From contig WFMF01000076.1 in assembly GCA_011033025.1 (NCBI GenBank), positions 346,770 through 410,769 of the forward strand: a DNA stretch of 64,000 nt, written 5' to 3'. Below, in pieces: positions 45,269-56,928 of the stretch. The notes under the pieces are model-generated. The model was not told where the DNA came from. It saw only the letters and a list, made by a program, of their open reading frames with translations, and did no database searches. The stretch's first letter is position 1, and the number at the start of each line of letters is the position of its first letter. The stretch is from Beroe forskalii (lineage: Eukaryota; Ctenophora; Nuda; Beroida; Beroidae). The position numbers and the translations under genes are program-made.

Positions 45269-46395
45269 GTAGACTGAATAGTGTAGACTGTAGGTATAAC
45301 TATATGTTCCCTAATGGCAGTTTTGAGATGCGCGCCTAATTTTTCCGTCAGATTGATCGACCTAATTAAACCCCAATGTGAAGTTCTAAATTAGTTAATT
45401 TTGATAGGGGAGTGTAGGCAATGGTGTGATCGTAGGGCTGTAAGATGATACACAGTTGTTTAGACTCCCCGTTGTAAAAGTACTGCGAATGAATATGAGG
45501 GACGTGTGTTGTTACACTTCTTACACTTTGATTCTTTCCTAGTAAACCATCGTCTTCCCTGTCTCCTCGTCTTCTAAACCCCCTTTCCCATTCCCCCCTC
45601 TTGTGAAAGCGTACAGGAAATGGCGACGAGGAAAACTCACGTGGGGCGGGTGTTGCCCAATGGCTACTGGATTACTGGCAGGCTGTTATCTTGGATGGAG
45701 GAATGGTGGCTGACGGAGTGACGGTATGTCTACGGTGGATTGGTGGCTAGTGGGGTGGCAAGGATATAGGCTTGGGTCTCTCTAGCGGCTGGTGGGTTGG
45801 ATGGGAATTGGACTGGGTTGGTGATTTGGCGGCTGGCAGATGAGAAATGATGAAAAATTGGAGGAATCAGAAGAATTGTGAAACTGTGGGACGGATCCTG
45901 ATTGGAAACTGTGAGACGAGGCAGGCTTCTCTCGCGATATCAGATTTTGGAGGAGTTTGGAAGGTTACATTTGTATGTATGAACATTGAAGAATAGATTC
46001 ATTGTTGATATGGAAGGTTGTGTGTGTTATGTGTATGTTATGTATATGAATTTACGAAGCGTATTGATGAATTAATGAGTGTGTAAGAAATGTAAATAAT
46101 AATGCGAATGAATCTATGAATGTCTGCAGTCAAGATGATAAGTGGAAAGACGAATTTAGAGGACGATTTTGCTTGATAAGAATGTCGAATTGAACTTTAT
46201 TTCAGTAAGGATTTTGATCGGAGTTGAATGGATCAATGATTTCTTCTATTTTTCATGTATTCACGTCTAGGTATTGGCATGGGGATAAAGTTTTTTATTC
46301 AGAATATCCAATTATTATTAAGATTTATCTATAGATTGGCATAATGATTTGAACCCCCATGTCAGGTTTTAATTTTCCATATTTTAGAAGGGTAG

Positions 46396-47065
46396 TGTAG
46401 GCAGTGGCCTGATTCTCTATTTCATACGTGGCAACAGTAAGGCTAGTATTGTAACGTAGCACTCTTTCTAAGGTCACAACTGTTATTGTTATGTCTAGCA
46501 GCAACTAGTGAGAAAGTTTAGCGTTTAGTTTTTAGGATATGTTAGTGCTTGTTATTGGGGTGAAAGGTTTTGCAAGGATTGTCCTATTGTCACGAGGCAG
46601 CCACTTGACGATTTACTATGATGATTGTTTCCCTTGGTCTATTCTCAATGTGAAGTGGTAACCCTGATGTCCCTTCTCCTTCACCCTTACCTCTGATCCT
46701 GACCCCCTACCCCTGTACCAACACGGCTGGACTGCGTGTTGCGTACAGGGGTTGGGAGTCAGGATCAGGGGTAAGGGTGAAGGAGGAGGGACATCAGGGT
46801 TACCACTTTGCATTGAGAATAGACCAAGGGAAACAATCATCATAGTAAAATGGTCAAGTGGCTGCCTCGTGACAATAGGACAATCCTAACAAAGCTTTCA
46901 CCCCAATAATGCGCACTAACATATTCTAAAAACTAAACGCTAAACTTTCTCACTAGTTGCTGCTAGACATAACAATAACAGTTGTGGACTTAGAAAGAGT
47001 GCTACGTTACAGTACTAGCCTAACTGTTGCCACGTACAAAATAGAGAACCAGGCCACTGCCTACA
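46396..47065. mobile_element. Ginger-derived palindromic non-autonomous element
   Basis: A 670-bp sequence that is almost entirely two inverted arms of about 325 bp, with Ginger ends TGTAGGCAGTGGCC and GGCCACTGCCTACA and a short loop near 46730. Each arm equals the 5-prime end of the Ginger element, so it looks like an inverted duplication of one end. Same flanks as the neighbouring Ginger copy; no target duplication identified. Confidence 0.75.
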
Positions 47066-47395
47066 TATATAGTAAGATATGCGTGAAGATACGCGTTGAT
47101 GATGTGAAGATATGAGTTGATAATGATGATATATGTGTGATTATTGAAAGATTGTGAACTGATCAGAAATGTTACAAGTGTCGATTATGAGTGGAAGAAA
47201 AGTTTTTATACGTTTATGGTTGTGATGGTGGTGTTGAACATAACGAGTTTCAGGGGGGAAAGTCGAGCATTATCCATAGGCATTGTCTGGGTAATCAGGA
47301 AGTTCAAGCAACAACTGGCAAAGTGCTGTTGCATGCAGCAGACATCGGACTGAAATCTTCAATGAAGCGGTTGAAGGCAAGGAGGGGACCTTTGG

Positions 47396-47434
47396 ACATT
47401 TAAACATGTCCGGGTCCCGGACATGTTTAAATGT
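47396..47434. repeat. Perfect 39-bp palindrome, copy 2
   Basis: Identical to the palindrome 2,166 bp upstream; both arms unchanged. Confidence 0.95.
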
Positions 47435-48905
47435 GTAGACTGAATAGTGTAGACTGTAGGTATAACTATATGTTCCCTAATGGCAGTTTTGAGATGCGCG
47501 CCTAATTTTTCCGTCAGATTGATCGACCTAATTAAACCCCAATGTGAAGTTCTAAATTAGTTAATTTTGATAGGGGAGTGTAGGCAATGGTGTGATCGTA
47601 GGGCTGTAAGATGATACACAGTTGTTTAGACTCCCCGTTGTAAAAGTACTGCGAATGAATATGAGGGACGTGTGTTGTTACACTTCTTACACTTTGATTC
47701 TTTCCTAGTAAACCATCGTCTTCCCTGTCTCCTCGTCTTCTAAACCCCCTTTCCCATTCCCCCCTCTTGTGAAAGCGTACAGGAAATGGCGACGAGGACA
47801 ACTCACCTGGGGCGGGTGTTGCCCAATGGCTACTGGATTACTAGCAGGCTGTTATCTAGGATGGAGGAATGGTGGCTGACGGAGTGACGGTATGTCTACG
47901 GTGGATTGGTGGCTAGTGGGGTGGCAAGGATATAGGCTTGGGTCTCTCTAGCGGCTGGTGGGTTGGATGGGAATTGGACTGGGTTGGTGATTTGGCGGCT
48001 GGCAGATGAGAAATGATGAAAAATTGGAGGAATCAGAAGAATTGTGAAACTGTGGGACGGATCCTGATTGGAAACTGTGAGACGAGGCAGGCTTCTCTCG
48101 CGATATCAGATTTTGGAGGAGTTTGGAAGGTTACATTTGTATGTATGAACATTGAAGAATAGATTCATTGTTTATATGGAAGGTTGTGCGTGTTATGTGT
48201 ATGTTATGTGTATGAATTTACGAAGCGTATTGATGAATTAATGAGTGTGTAAGAAATGTAAATAATAGTGCGAATGAATCTATGAATGTCTGCAATCAAG
48301 ATGATAAGTAAAAAGACGAATTTAGAGGACGATTTTGCTTGATAAGAATGTCGAATTGAACTTTATTCCAGTAAGGTTTTTGATCGGAGTTGAATGGATC
48401 AATGATTTCTTCTATTTTTCATGTATTCACCTCTAGGTATTGGCATGGGGATAAAGTTTTTTATTCAGAATATCCAATTATTATTAAGATTTATCTATAG
48501 ATTGGCATAATGATTTGAACCCCCATGTCAGGTTTTAATTTTCCATATTTTAGAAGGGTAGTGTAGGCAGTGGCCTGATTCTCTATTTCATACGTGGCAA
48601 CAGTAAGGCTAGTATTGTAACGTAGCACTCTTTCTAAGGTCACAACTGTTATTGTTATGTCTAGCAGCAACTAGTGAGAAAGTTTAGCGTTTAGTTTTTA
48701 GGATATGTTAGTGCTTGTTATTGGGGTGAAAGTTTTGCAAGGATTGTCCTATTGTCACGAGGCAGCCACTTGACCATTTACTATGATGATTGTTTCCCTT
48801 GGTCTATTCTCAATGTGAAGTGGTAACCCTGATGTCCCTTCTCCTTCACCCTTACCTCTGATCCTGACCCCCTACCCCTGTACCAACACGGCTGGACTGC
48901 GTGTT

Positions 48906-49190
48906 GCGTACACCAGTACAATCTTCAGTTGTACTGACACCAATACACTTTCAGTTGTACTGACACCAGTACACTTTCAGTTGTACTGACACCTGTACAC
49001 TCTTCAGTTGTGCTGACACCTGTACACTCTTCAGTTGTACTGACACCAGTACACTCTTCAGTTGTGCTGACACCAGTACACTCTTCAGTTGTGCTGACAC
49101 CAGTGCACTCTTCATTTGTGCTGACACCAGTCCACTCTTCAGTTGTGCTGACACCAGTACGCTCTTCAGTTGTGCTGACGGCTTCACTTA
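48906..49190. repeat. 27-bp minisatellite, segment 2
   Basis: About ten units of the same family as 41399-41917, in the same orientation, starting at the truncated end of the duplicated Ginger-derived sequence (GCGTACACCAGTAC). Confidence 0.93.
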
Positions 49191-49398
49191 AGTTAATAGA
49201 ATTAACCCTGGCCCTAGTCCACTGCTTCTACAGCTTCCGGCTGACGCATGTTTATGACTAAAGTTAGCCAGACTAGGGCCATGACTAGGTCAGTAGGGTG
49301 AGACACTGTACCAACTACTGACCTGTTTGCAGAGCAACTTCATCCATCACCATCTGTCATCTAACACAACTTTGCAAGGGGGCACCATCTTTCATCTA
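49191..49398. other. About 200-bp insertion interrupting the minisatellite
   Basis: Unrelated sequence with a small inversion (GGCCCTAGTC ... GACTAGGGCC) and two TTTCATCTAAC/TGTCATCTAAC repeats. Possibly a small transposon; no coding. Confidence 0.5.
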
Positions 49399-49963
49399 AC
49401 AGTACACTCTTCAGTTGTACTGACACCAGTACACTCTTCAGTTGTGCTGACACCAGTACACTCTTCAGTTGTGCTGACACCAGTACACTCTTCAGATGTG
49501 CTGACACCAGTACACTCTTCAGTTGTACTGACACCAGTACATTCTTCAGTTGTGCTGACACCACTAAACTCTTCAGCTGTGCTGACACCAGTACACTCTT
49601 TAGTTGTACTAACACCAGTACACTCTTCAGTTGTACTGACACCAGTACACTCTTAAGTTGTACTGACACCAATACACTTTCAGTTGTACTGACACCAGTA
49701 CACTTTCAGTTGTACTGACACCTGTACACTCTTCAGTTGTGCTGACACCTGTACACTCTTCAGTTGTACTGACACCAGTACGCTCTTCAGCTGTACTGAC
49801 ACCAGTACACTCTTCAGTTGTGCTGACACCAGTACACTCTTCAGTTGTACTGACACCAGTACATTCTTCAGTTGTGCTGACACCAGTACATTCTTCAGTT
49901 GTGCTGACAGCAGTACACTCTTCAGTTGTACTGACACCAGTACATTCTTCAGTTGTGCTGACA
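49399..49963. repeat. 27-bp minisatellite, segment 3
   Basis: About 21 units, same orientation, ending at GCTGACAC where LINE-tail sequence (CTACCTA) and then the 3-kb element begin. Confidence 0.93.
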
Positions 49964-49971
49964 CCTACCTA

Positions 49972-52900
49972 GGGGGGGGGGGTAAGGCAAACTTTGGCAA
50001 ACTTTGGCAAACGCTTCCAATTTTTTGGCATTTGCCAAAAAAAAGTGTTTGCCAAAGTTTGCCATAGTTTGCCAAAGTTTGCCAAAATTTGCCAAAGTTT
50101 GCCAAAAATACCCCAAAAATTTTGTTATTTCTGATTTCTTGTCCACTATGCATGCAGGATGTGTGCATAATGGTTTTTGAGGGTGCTGAATCGATTTCCA
50201 ATGCTTAATTTTCATTCATACCTTCCCCTTCGAGGCTTTACTGGTGTCCACGCCTGGAACTTCTCTCTGCAAGCACCCCATTGTTTACAAAAAGGTATCG
50301 TAAAGGACCAGGGTTAGAAATCTTCGAGATAATTTTGGTTCAAGAAAAGAGATCTCTATAACTCCCAGGCATGGATCCATGCATCTACTATCTAGTACTA
50401 GTTCATCAGATAACGTGTCTTCGGCAAAATTGTAGCACAGGAACATGACCAACATTAGCCTCCCCCTCCATTAGCATCCATGGATGCTGAATGGAAGCTT
50501 TTTAGTTTTTTCAAGAATAAGCCTCCATGGACTCGGAGGCTAATGGTTGCAATAGGCTGATTTTCGAAAAATAGCCTCCACTGTGGTGGCTAATTAGCCT
50601 CCATTAGCCTCCACTCAGCCTCAATAGAGGCTAAAATTTTGGTTTCACCTTCACTAGCCTCCACTGAAGTCTGAAGAATTGGCCTCCATTAGCTTCAACG
50701 GAAAATAAAATATAATATTTTCGTGAAGGCTAAAGCTTTAATTTATGGAGGCTACTGGAGGCTATTTGGAGGCTGAGTGGAGCCTAAATCAATTAGCCTC
50801 CATAGAACTGGTAAAATGTGCACTCAAAAATCAATTTATAGATTCAAACTTTCAGACAGCTCCAATTATCCTCAACTCAGCCTCCACTAGGCTCTCCGCT
50901 CTACTCAGCCTCCACTGACCATTAGACTCCACGCAGCCTCCACTAGGCTCCACTAGGTGCCACTAAGCCTTCACTAGTCTCCAAGCAGCCTCTACTAGGC
51001 TCCACACAGCCTCCACTGACCACTAGGCTCCACTCAGCCTCTATTAGGCCCCACTTAGCCTCCACTAGGCTCCATTCAGCATCCGCTAGGCACCAAGTAG
51101 CCTCAACTAGGCTCCACTCAGCCTCCACTAGGCTCCATTAACCTCCACTAGTCTCCACACAGACTCCACTAGGCTCCACTCAGCCTCCACTAGGCTCCAT
51201 TGAGCCTCCACTTTGCTCCACTCGGCCTCCACCAGGCTCCATTCAGCCTCCACTAGGCTCCATTCAGCTTCCATTAGTCTCCACTCAGCCACCACCTAGT
51301 GGCGGCCCCACATAGCCGCCACTAGGTTCCACTCAGCCTCCACTGCGCTCCACTCTGCCTCCACTAGGCTCCAATGGGCTCCACGCAGTTTCCACTGACC
51401 ACTAGGCTCCACTCAGCCTCCACTCAGCCTCCACTGAGCACCAATCAGCCTCTACTAGGATCCACTCATCCTCCACTAGGCTCCACACAGCCTCCATTAG
51501 GCTCCACTCAGTATCCACTCAGCCTTCACTAGGCTCCAACCAACCTCCACTAGGCAACTTTCAGCCTCGACTAGTCTCCACTCAGCCACTACTAGGCTCT
51601 ATATAGCCTCCACTAGGCGTCACACAGCCTCCACTAGGCACCACGCAGCCTCCACTAGGCTCCACTCAGCCTCCACTAGGCGCCACTAAGCCTCCACTAG
51701 GCTCCACGCAGCCTCCACTAGGCTCCACACAGCCTCCATTGACCACTAGGCTCCACTCATCCTCCACTAGGCTCCACACAGCATCCATTAGACTCTACTC
51801 AGTCTCCACTGACCACGAGGCTCCAATCAGCCTCTATAAGGCTCCACACAGCCTCCATTAGGCTCCACTCAGTATCCACTCAGCCTCCACTAGGCTCCAA
51901 CCAACCTCCACTAAGCAACGTTCAGCCTCGACTAGTCTCCACTCAGCCACCACTAGGCTCTATTCAGCCTCCAATAGGCACCACACAGCCACCATTAGGC
52001 GTCACACAGCCTCCACTAGGCTCCACAGCTTCCACTAGGCGTCACACAGCCTCCATTAAGCTCCACTCGGCCTCCACCAGGCTCCATTCAGCCTCCACTA
52101 CGCGCCAAGTAGCCTCCACTAGGCCCCACGCAGCCTCCACTAGGCTCCACTCAGCCTCCACTAGGCTCCACTCAGCCTCCACTGACCATTAGACTTCACG
52201 CAGCCTCCACTAGGCTCCACTAGGTGCCACTAAGCCTTCACTAGTCTCCAAGCAGCCTTTACTAGGCTCCACACAGCCTCCACTGACCACTTGGCTCCAC
52301 TCAGCCTCCACTGAGCTCCACCCAGCCTCTACTAGGCTCCAATCATCCTCCACTAGGCTCCACACAGCATTCATTAGACTCTACTCAGTCTCCACTGACC
52401 ACGGGGCTCCAATCAGCCTCCATAAGGCTCCACACAGCCTCCATTAGGCTCCACACAGCCTCCATTAGGCTCCACTTAGTCTCCACTCAGTCTCCACTCA
52501 GCCTCCACTAGGCTCCACTAAGCCTTCACTAGGCAATAAGCATTCTCAACACCGTTGTGTTTGGTTATACTGCAGGAATCCATAGAAACTGGTGACCAGT
52601 GGTTACGGTGGGGCTTTACCATTGATTTTAGGCTGCTTATTTAGCGTAGATGCTTCGGTTTTAGGGCTTCATACAACAGTTTGATCCGTTGATCGGACTA
52701 CTTAGTACTTAAATGCATAAAACTTAAAGTAAGAGGTAATGAAATATCGTATTTGTTACTGTAGCCTACTACTCTATTCAATGTTGATGTGGCCTCTCCT
52801 ACAGCTTCTGGGTAACGTCAAAATGTGAAACAGACCTTGGGAATCGATTCAGCATCCTTGAAAAGCATATTATGGATACCTAAAGTGTTACCAAAGTGCT

Positions 52901-53029
52901 CAAAAAGGTGTTTCATTTTTGGCAAACTTTGGCAAACTTTGGCAAATGCTTCCACTTTTTTTGGAGTTTGCCAAATAAAGTGTTTGCCAAAGTTTGCCAT
53001 AGTTTGCCAAAGTTTGCCTTACCTCCCCC
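49972..53029. mobile_element. Non-autonomous TIR element with 8-bp target duplication (hAT-like)
   Basis: Ends GGTAAGGCAAACTTTGGC and its inverse GCCAAAGTTTGCCTTACC, preceded and followed by G/C runs. It is flanked by the perfect 8-bp repeat CCTACCTA at 49964-49971 and 53030-53037. An 8-bp duplication is typical of hAT elements (also seen in P and Merlin). Each end is a hairpin of about 110-140 bp built from GTTTGCCAAA words. The interior is about 2.1 kb of CCTCCACTAGG minisatellite between two unique blocks (50120-50450 and 52540-52910). No transposase. The element sits inside the tail of LINE copy 2. Confidence 0.75.
50455..52540. repeat. 21-bp-type minisatellite rich in CCTCCACTAGGCTCCACTCAG
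   Basis: About 2.1 kb of degenerate tandem units alternating CTCCACTAGG and CTCCACTCAGC, with strong strand asymmetry (C-rich top strand). The left edge (50455-50820) holds more divergent, partly inverted copies (TGGAGGCTA), suggesting the array grew from a sequence with both orientations. Confidence 0.9.
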
Positions 53030-53076
53030 CCTACCTACCTCTTGTACCTCTTGTAGGTTCTTGCTGGAAATCCGAG

Positions 53077-56000
53077 CTAGACCATCTGTTGTAGACCACC
53101 TGTGCTCCAGTCCAGTAGCGAGTTCGAGTTGGGAGAGGTATACCCGGGTACTGGTGGTTGATCTGGATACGTGCTCATGATATGGGATGTTAGTCTCGAT
53201 TTGAAAGACTCTATGGACGGAGCACAGGTGACGCTGCAGGGGAGAATGTTCCAAAGCTTTGGGCCAGTCACTGCGAATGATTTATCAAACAGTGACTTGG
53301 CGTAGGATGGGGCTTTCTTGGGTAGTGGTGGAACAGAGCATCGAGTTCCTAGACGGATGTGTTCGTAGGACTTCAGTTGGAGGTCATTGGGAGCGATACC
53401 TTTGAGAATCTTCCAAACCTGGATGATGATGTATCTTTCTCGGCGTCTCTGGATTGACATGAGATCTAACTTTTTTAGGCGTTCCCAATAACTGAGACCT
53501 TTGCAGCCGGATATTTGACGAGTGAAGGCTCTTTGTGGTGATTCTAGCCTTTGGATATCACTCGTTAGTGTGGGGTTCCATACTGGACAAGAGTATTCCA
53601 GTCTGCTTCGGACAATGGACTTGAAGAGGGTGAGCATGGTATTTCGGGATCTGTCTGAGAAGGCACTAAGCACCCAGTTTGCCATTTTGTTGGCACTTTC
53701 GACAGCAGTCTTGACCTGAGTCGACCATTTCAAGTCAGGGGTGAGCATTATGCCAAGGTCTTTAACACTTGGTGCCGGGAGTATTTCTTGACCAGACGTA
53801 GTGATGTACTTGGTCCACTGGGATGTGAATGGGAGCTGCTGGAGAAGGTGGCTTCTAGGTGTTCTGTAGGTGAGGAGCTCGAACTTGTTTTCATGAAGTA
53901 GCATGTTATTTGCTACGGACCAATCGATGACTTTCAGGAGATCTTGTTGGAGAATAGTCTGGTCTTCGCAGCAGCTTACAGATTTACTGAGACGAGTATC
54001 GTCAGCAAAGCTTCCGGAAGTTGAACCATCCAGACAGTTTTCAAGGTCATCGATATAGATGAGGAAGAGAATAGGGCCGAGTACAGAGCCTTGTGGGACA
54101 CCACTAAGAACGAGTGAAGATATGGAATGTACTCCATTTACAGAGACGACTTGTTGTCGGTTGTTCAAGAATTGTTGGATCCAAGCAAGGAGCTTCCCCT
54201 CTACACCAAACTTCTGGAGCTTGTGAAGGAGGATCTCATGGTCAACTTTATCGAACGCCTTGGCGAAGTCAAGATAGACCACATCATGTTCGTTGCCGTC
54301 AAGGATGCTCTGGATTACTGAGTCGATGTGTTTGAGAAGGTGTGTGAGACAGCTTCGTCCTTTTCTGAATCCATGTTGATTCCTGGAGAGCAGGTTGTTA
54401 GATTCCAGGTGGTTTACCAGTTGTTTCCTGATGACTCTTTCGAAGATTTTTATTAAGTGGGATGTTAATGATATAGGACGGTAGTTTGCAGCATCTGACC
54501 TATCACCTTTCTTGAATATTGGTGTGATGATCTGCGTTTTCAGGTTACTCGGGATGCTACCATCTCTAAATGATTTTTCCCATATGAGGGAGATGGGGTA
54601 ACACAGGTTAGTCTTGCATTCCTTAAGGACTACAGCTGGAATGTCTTTGTCAGTGGTGGCCGAGTTGGAGTCAATTTCATCGATGGCGTCAATGATGTCT
54701 TGAGTGGAGAACGAAAAGTCACTGAGAGAGGCAGAGGTTTGAGGTCGATCAGGGAACACCTTGTTGTTGTTCGAAGGATCACTGAACACTGATTCATACT
54801 GGTGTTGAAGGATGTTTGCCATCTCGAGGGGATCGTTCGTCAGTGAGCCATCCTTGAGCAATGGCCCAACATTGGATTTGCACTTAGCGAACCTTTTGGC
54901 ATAGCTAAAGAAGTACTTTGGGTTTGATATAACCTTAGAGACGGCTAATTTCTCACGGTGAGACTGCTCTGCGTTGTATGATTCATTGATATGGAAGTGT
55001 AGGATACTTATTTCATCTTCCATAGCTTTGATTTTTGCAGAGGTTGGGTTTCTTGCTCTCACAGCTTTCAGACGAGACACAAGTTTCCGCCTCTTTCTGT
55101 TAAGTACAAAACGGTCCCTTGAGTGCTTCGTCTTAGGCTGGTGTGACGTAGATTCTGAGGACTTTGGGATTGCTTGGACAGCTTAGCTGACAGGCTTCAA
55201 GGACAGTCAGATAGAGTTTTTCCACAAAGTCGTTTCCATCTGATTCAGAGTCACAGAGCTGGTAAAGCTCATCCCAGTCAACTTCGGAGAGGATGCTGTT
55301 TATTTTAGTGAAGTCGGCTTTCGGGAGGTCCAGTGAGCGGAAGGAGTCTTTGTCGAAGGATGGAGAGGAGGGAGGCACTGGCGCTTTGATGTTATAGAGG
55401 AGGTTCACCTTGATTGCCAGGTGGTCAGATAGAGTCGTTTCTTCTGTTTCGATGTTTCGGATTTCCCTCTCATTGTTGGTGAGGAAGAGGTCAAGAGTGT
55501 TATTTTCCCTAGTGGGACGGTCGATGACTTGGGTAAGCATATTGTGGCCGATGAATTCGAGGAATGCTTCACCAGATTCTTGTTGTTCTCGACCCTGGGA
55601 AGAGCCAGAGACTAGTGTAGTCCAGTCGATATTAGGGAAGTTAAAGTCACCCATGATGTTGATTTCGTGGTGCTTCTTTTCCATGAGGGGATCTATGTAG
55701 TCTTGGATATACCGAAGGACTTGGGCAAAAGATAGTGAGGATGCCTTTGGAGGTCGGTAAACATTGATAAGGATGGTCGAGGTAGCTGGAAGGGTGCAAA
55801 GGATTGCTTGACAGATGCCGTCGTCGTAGGAGTTTTCGTTTGAGACGGGCATAGAGTCGTGGACGTAGAGAATTGTACCACCCCCTTTTCTAACAGAACG
55901 ATCACAACGGAAAGACAGGTAGTTGTTGATACGAACCTGAGCATCTGTAATGTAGCTCTTTAGCCAAGTCTCAGAAATAGCAAGGATGGGGATGTTGCTG

Positions 56001-56086
56001 TGGCTTGCGTTGAGGATAGTGTCTGAGATGAATGGGATTTTCCATTTGCAGGGAGGACTTAGCATGAGGAGAGATGGACTGGGCAT
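53077..56086 (-). pseudogene. LINE copy 2 ORF2: endonuclease and reverse transcriptase, one frameshift
   Basis: The endonuclease part (55133-56086) includes AISETWLKSY, IMGDFNFPNIDW and LSDHLAIKVN. The RT part (53077-55080 and slightly upstream) runs through IFKKGDRSDAANYRPISL, VYLDFAKAFDKVDH, GVPQGSVLGPILFLIYIDD and SFADDTRLS to the C-terminal PAVWN-type region (GPKLWNILPCSV). A 2-bp deletion near 55168 separates the two parts. The RT portion is longer and more intact than in copy 1, while the endonuclease-RT junction is intact only in copy 1. Confidence 0.88.
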
Positions 56087-56928
56087 TTAGGAGGAGTATA
56101 GAGGAGTATTCTGTGCCCAGATCGGGGTGGGTTGTAGAGGAAGGTGATGTTGGAAGGTGTGCAGTGGATTGTCCTGGAGGTTCATCTGAGATGGTTGTTG
56201 GAGAGTTTGGCCTGGATTCAGAGTTGGGCCGGAGGGAGGAGAGGAACGTTCCAGCGTGCTTGATGTGACCTGTCTGAGGTGAGCTATGTCTTTCTGGAAA
56301 TCATTCTTCATGTTCTGGATCATTCGGACTAAAAGACACGTCCGAACTGCTGTTGTTGTAGGCCCCTGCACTTGGGGGTAACAGGTCTGCTTGGGTGGGA
56401 GGCAGTGCTGTCATAGCGCACTCGTGGGGAGGAGGTCGCTCATTTCGTCCTGAAGTCCGGTTTCTTGGGCCAGGAGAAGCGCCGACGTCGATCTTGAGAT
56501 TGGCTGCTTCTCGTTCAGCCGGATCACGTCGGCGCTTTGTGGATTTAAGGTGCACAAACTTGCAGTTGTCATTGTAGCAGCTCAGTGAGCCGACAGAGTT
56601 CCTGCATAGTTTGGGGTGGAAGTACTTGCATTGATCGCCTTTTGCATCCTTTCTGTTTTTAGCGCCGAATTTGCAGTATCGAAAACAGCGTCGGGGATGG
56701 TAGTCAGGACATGTAACGCCGTTTGACTTGATTTCCGTTCATCCCGTGGGGGCACTGGTTATCGGTGTAGCGCTTGCAGATGTTTTGGGGAGGATCTTCA
56801 CCTTCTGATATCCGGGATGATTATCACCTTCAGAAGCCCACTGCCTAACAGTCTCCATGGAATGATTTGAGCCTGCTGGACTGGCATCTTCGGCAAGGAT
56901 CCTGTTGATAGCTGGACTCTGACCAACT
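56087..56928 (-). pseudogene. LINE copy 2 ORF1 remnant
   Basis: The C-terminal portion of the CCCH ORF1 protein, broken by many small deletions relative to copy 1 (for example near 56330, 56484 and 56645), and truncated at the 5-prime edge. Confidence 0.85.

Larger units (their letters stand above)
44556..48908. repeat. 2,166-bp direct tandem duplication
   Basis: Two nearly identical units (about 44556-46729 and 46730-48908). Every landmark is offset by exactly 2,166 bp: the 39-bp palindromes at 45230/47396, TGTAGG ends at 46396/48562, and ACA ends at 44899/47065. Each unit holds half of a Ginger-derived inverted repeat, a 1,496-bp unique block (44900-46395 and 47066-48561) and the other half. 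The two short frames of about 70 codons near 45000 and 47170 are merely duplicated and not recognised. The second unit stops at the hairpin centre and abuts the 27-bp minisatellite. Confidence 0.9.
53038..56928 (-). mobile_element. CR1/L2-like LINE, copy 2 (5-prime truncated)
   Basis: The same family as copy 1 with the same TACAAGAGG-type tail. The 5-prime end is cut inside ORF1 at about 56928, where it meets 27-bp minisatellite sequence. ORF2 is nearly complete. The insertion target was the 27-bp array: minisatellite lies on both sides once the 3-kb element at 49972 is removed. Confidence 0.88.

Noticed and set aside
44978..47403. Paired frames of 69-70 codons (MKDCELIRN..., MEEKFLYVYG...) conserved between two copies
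   Set aside because: Identity simply reflects the recent 2,166-bp duplication; no family match and two overlapping frames are equally open.
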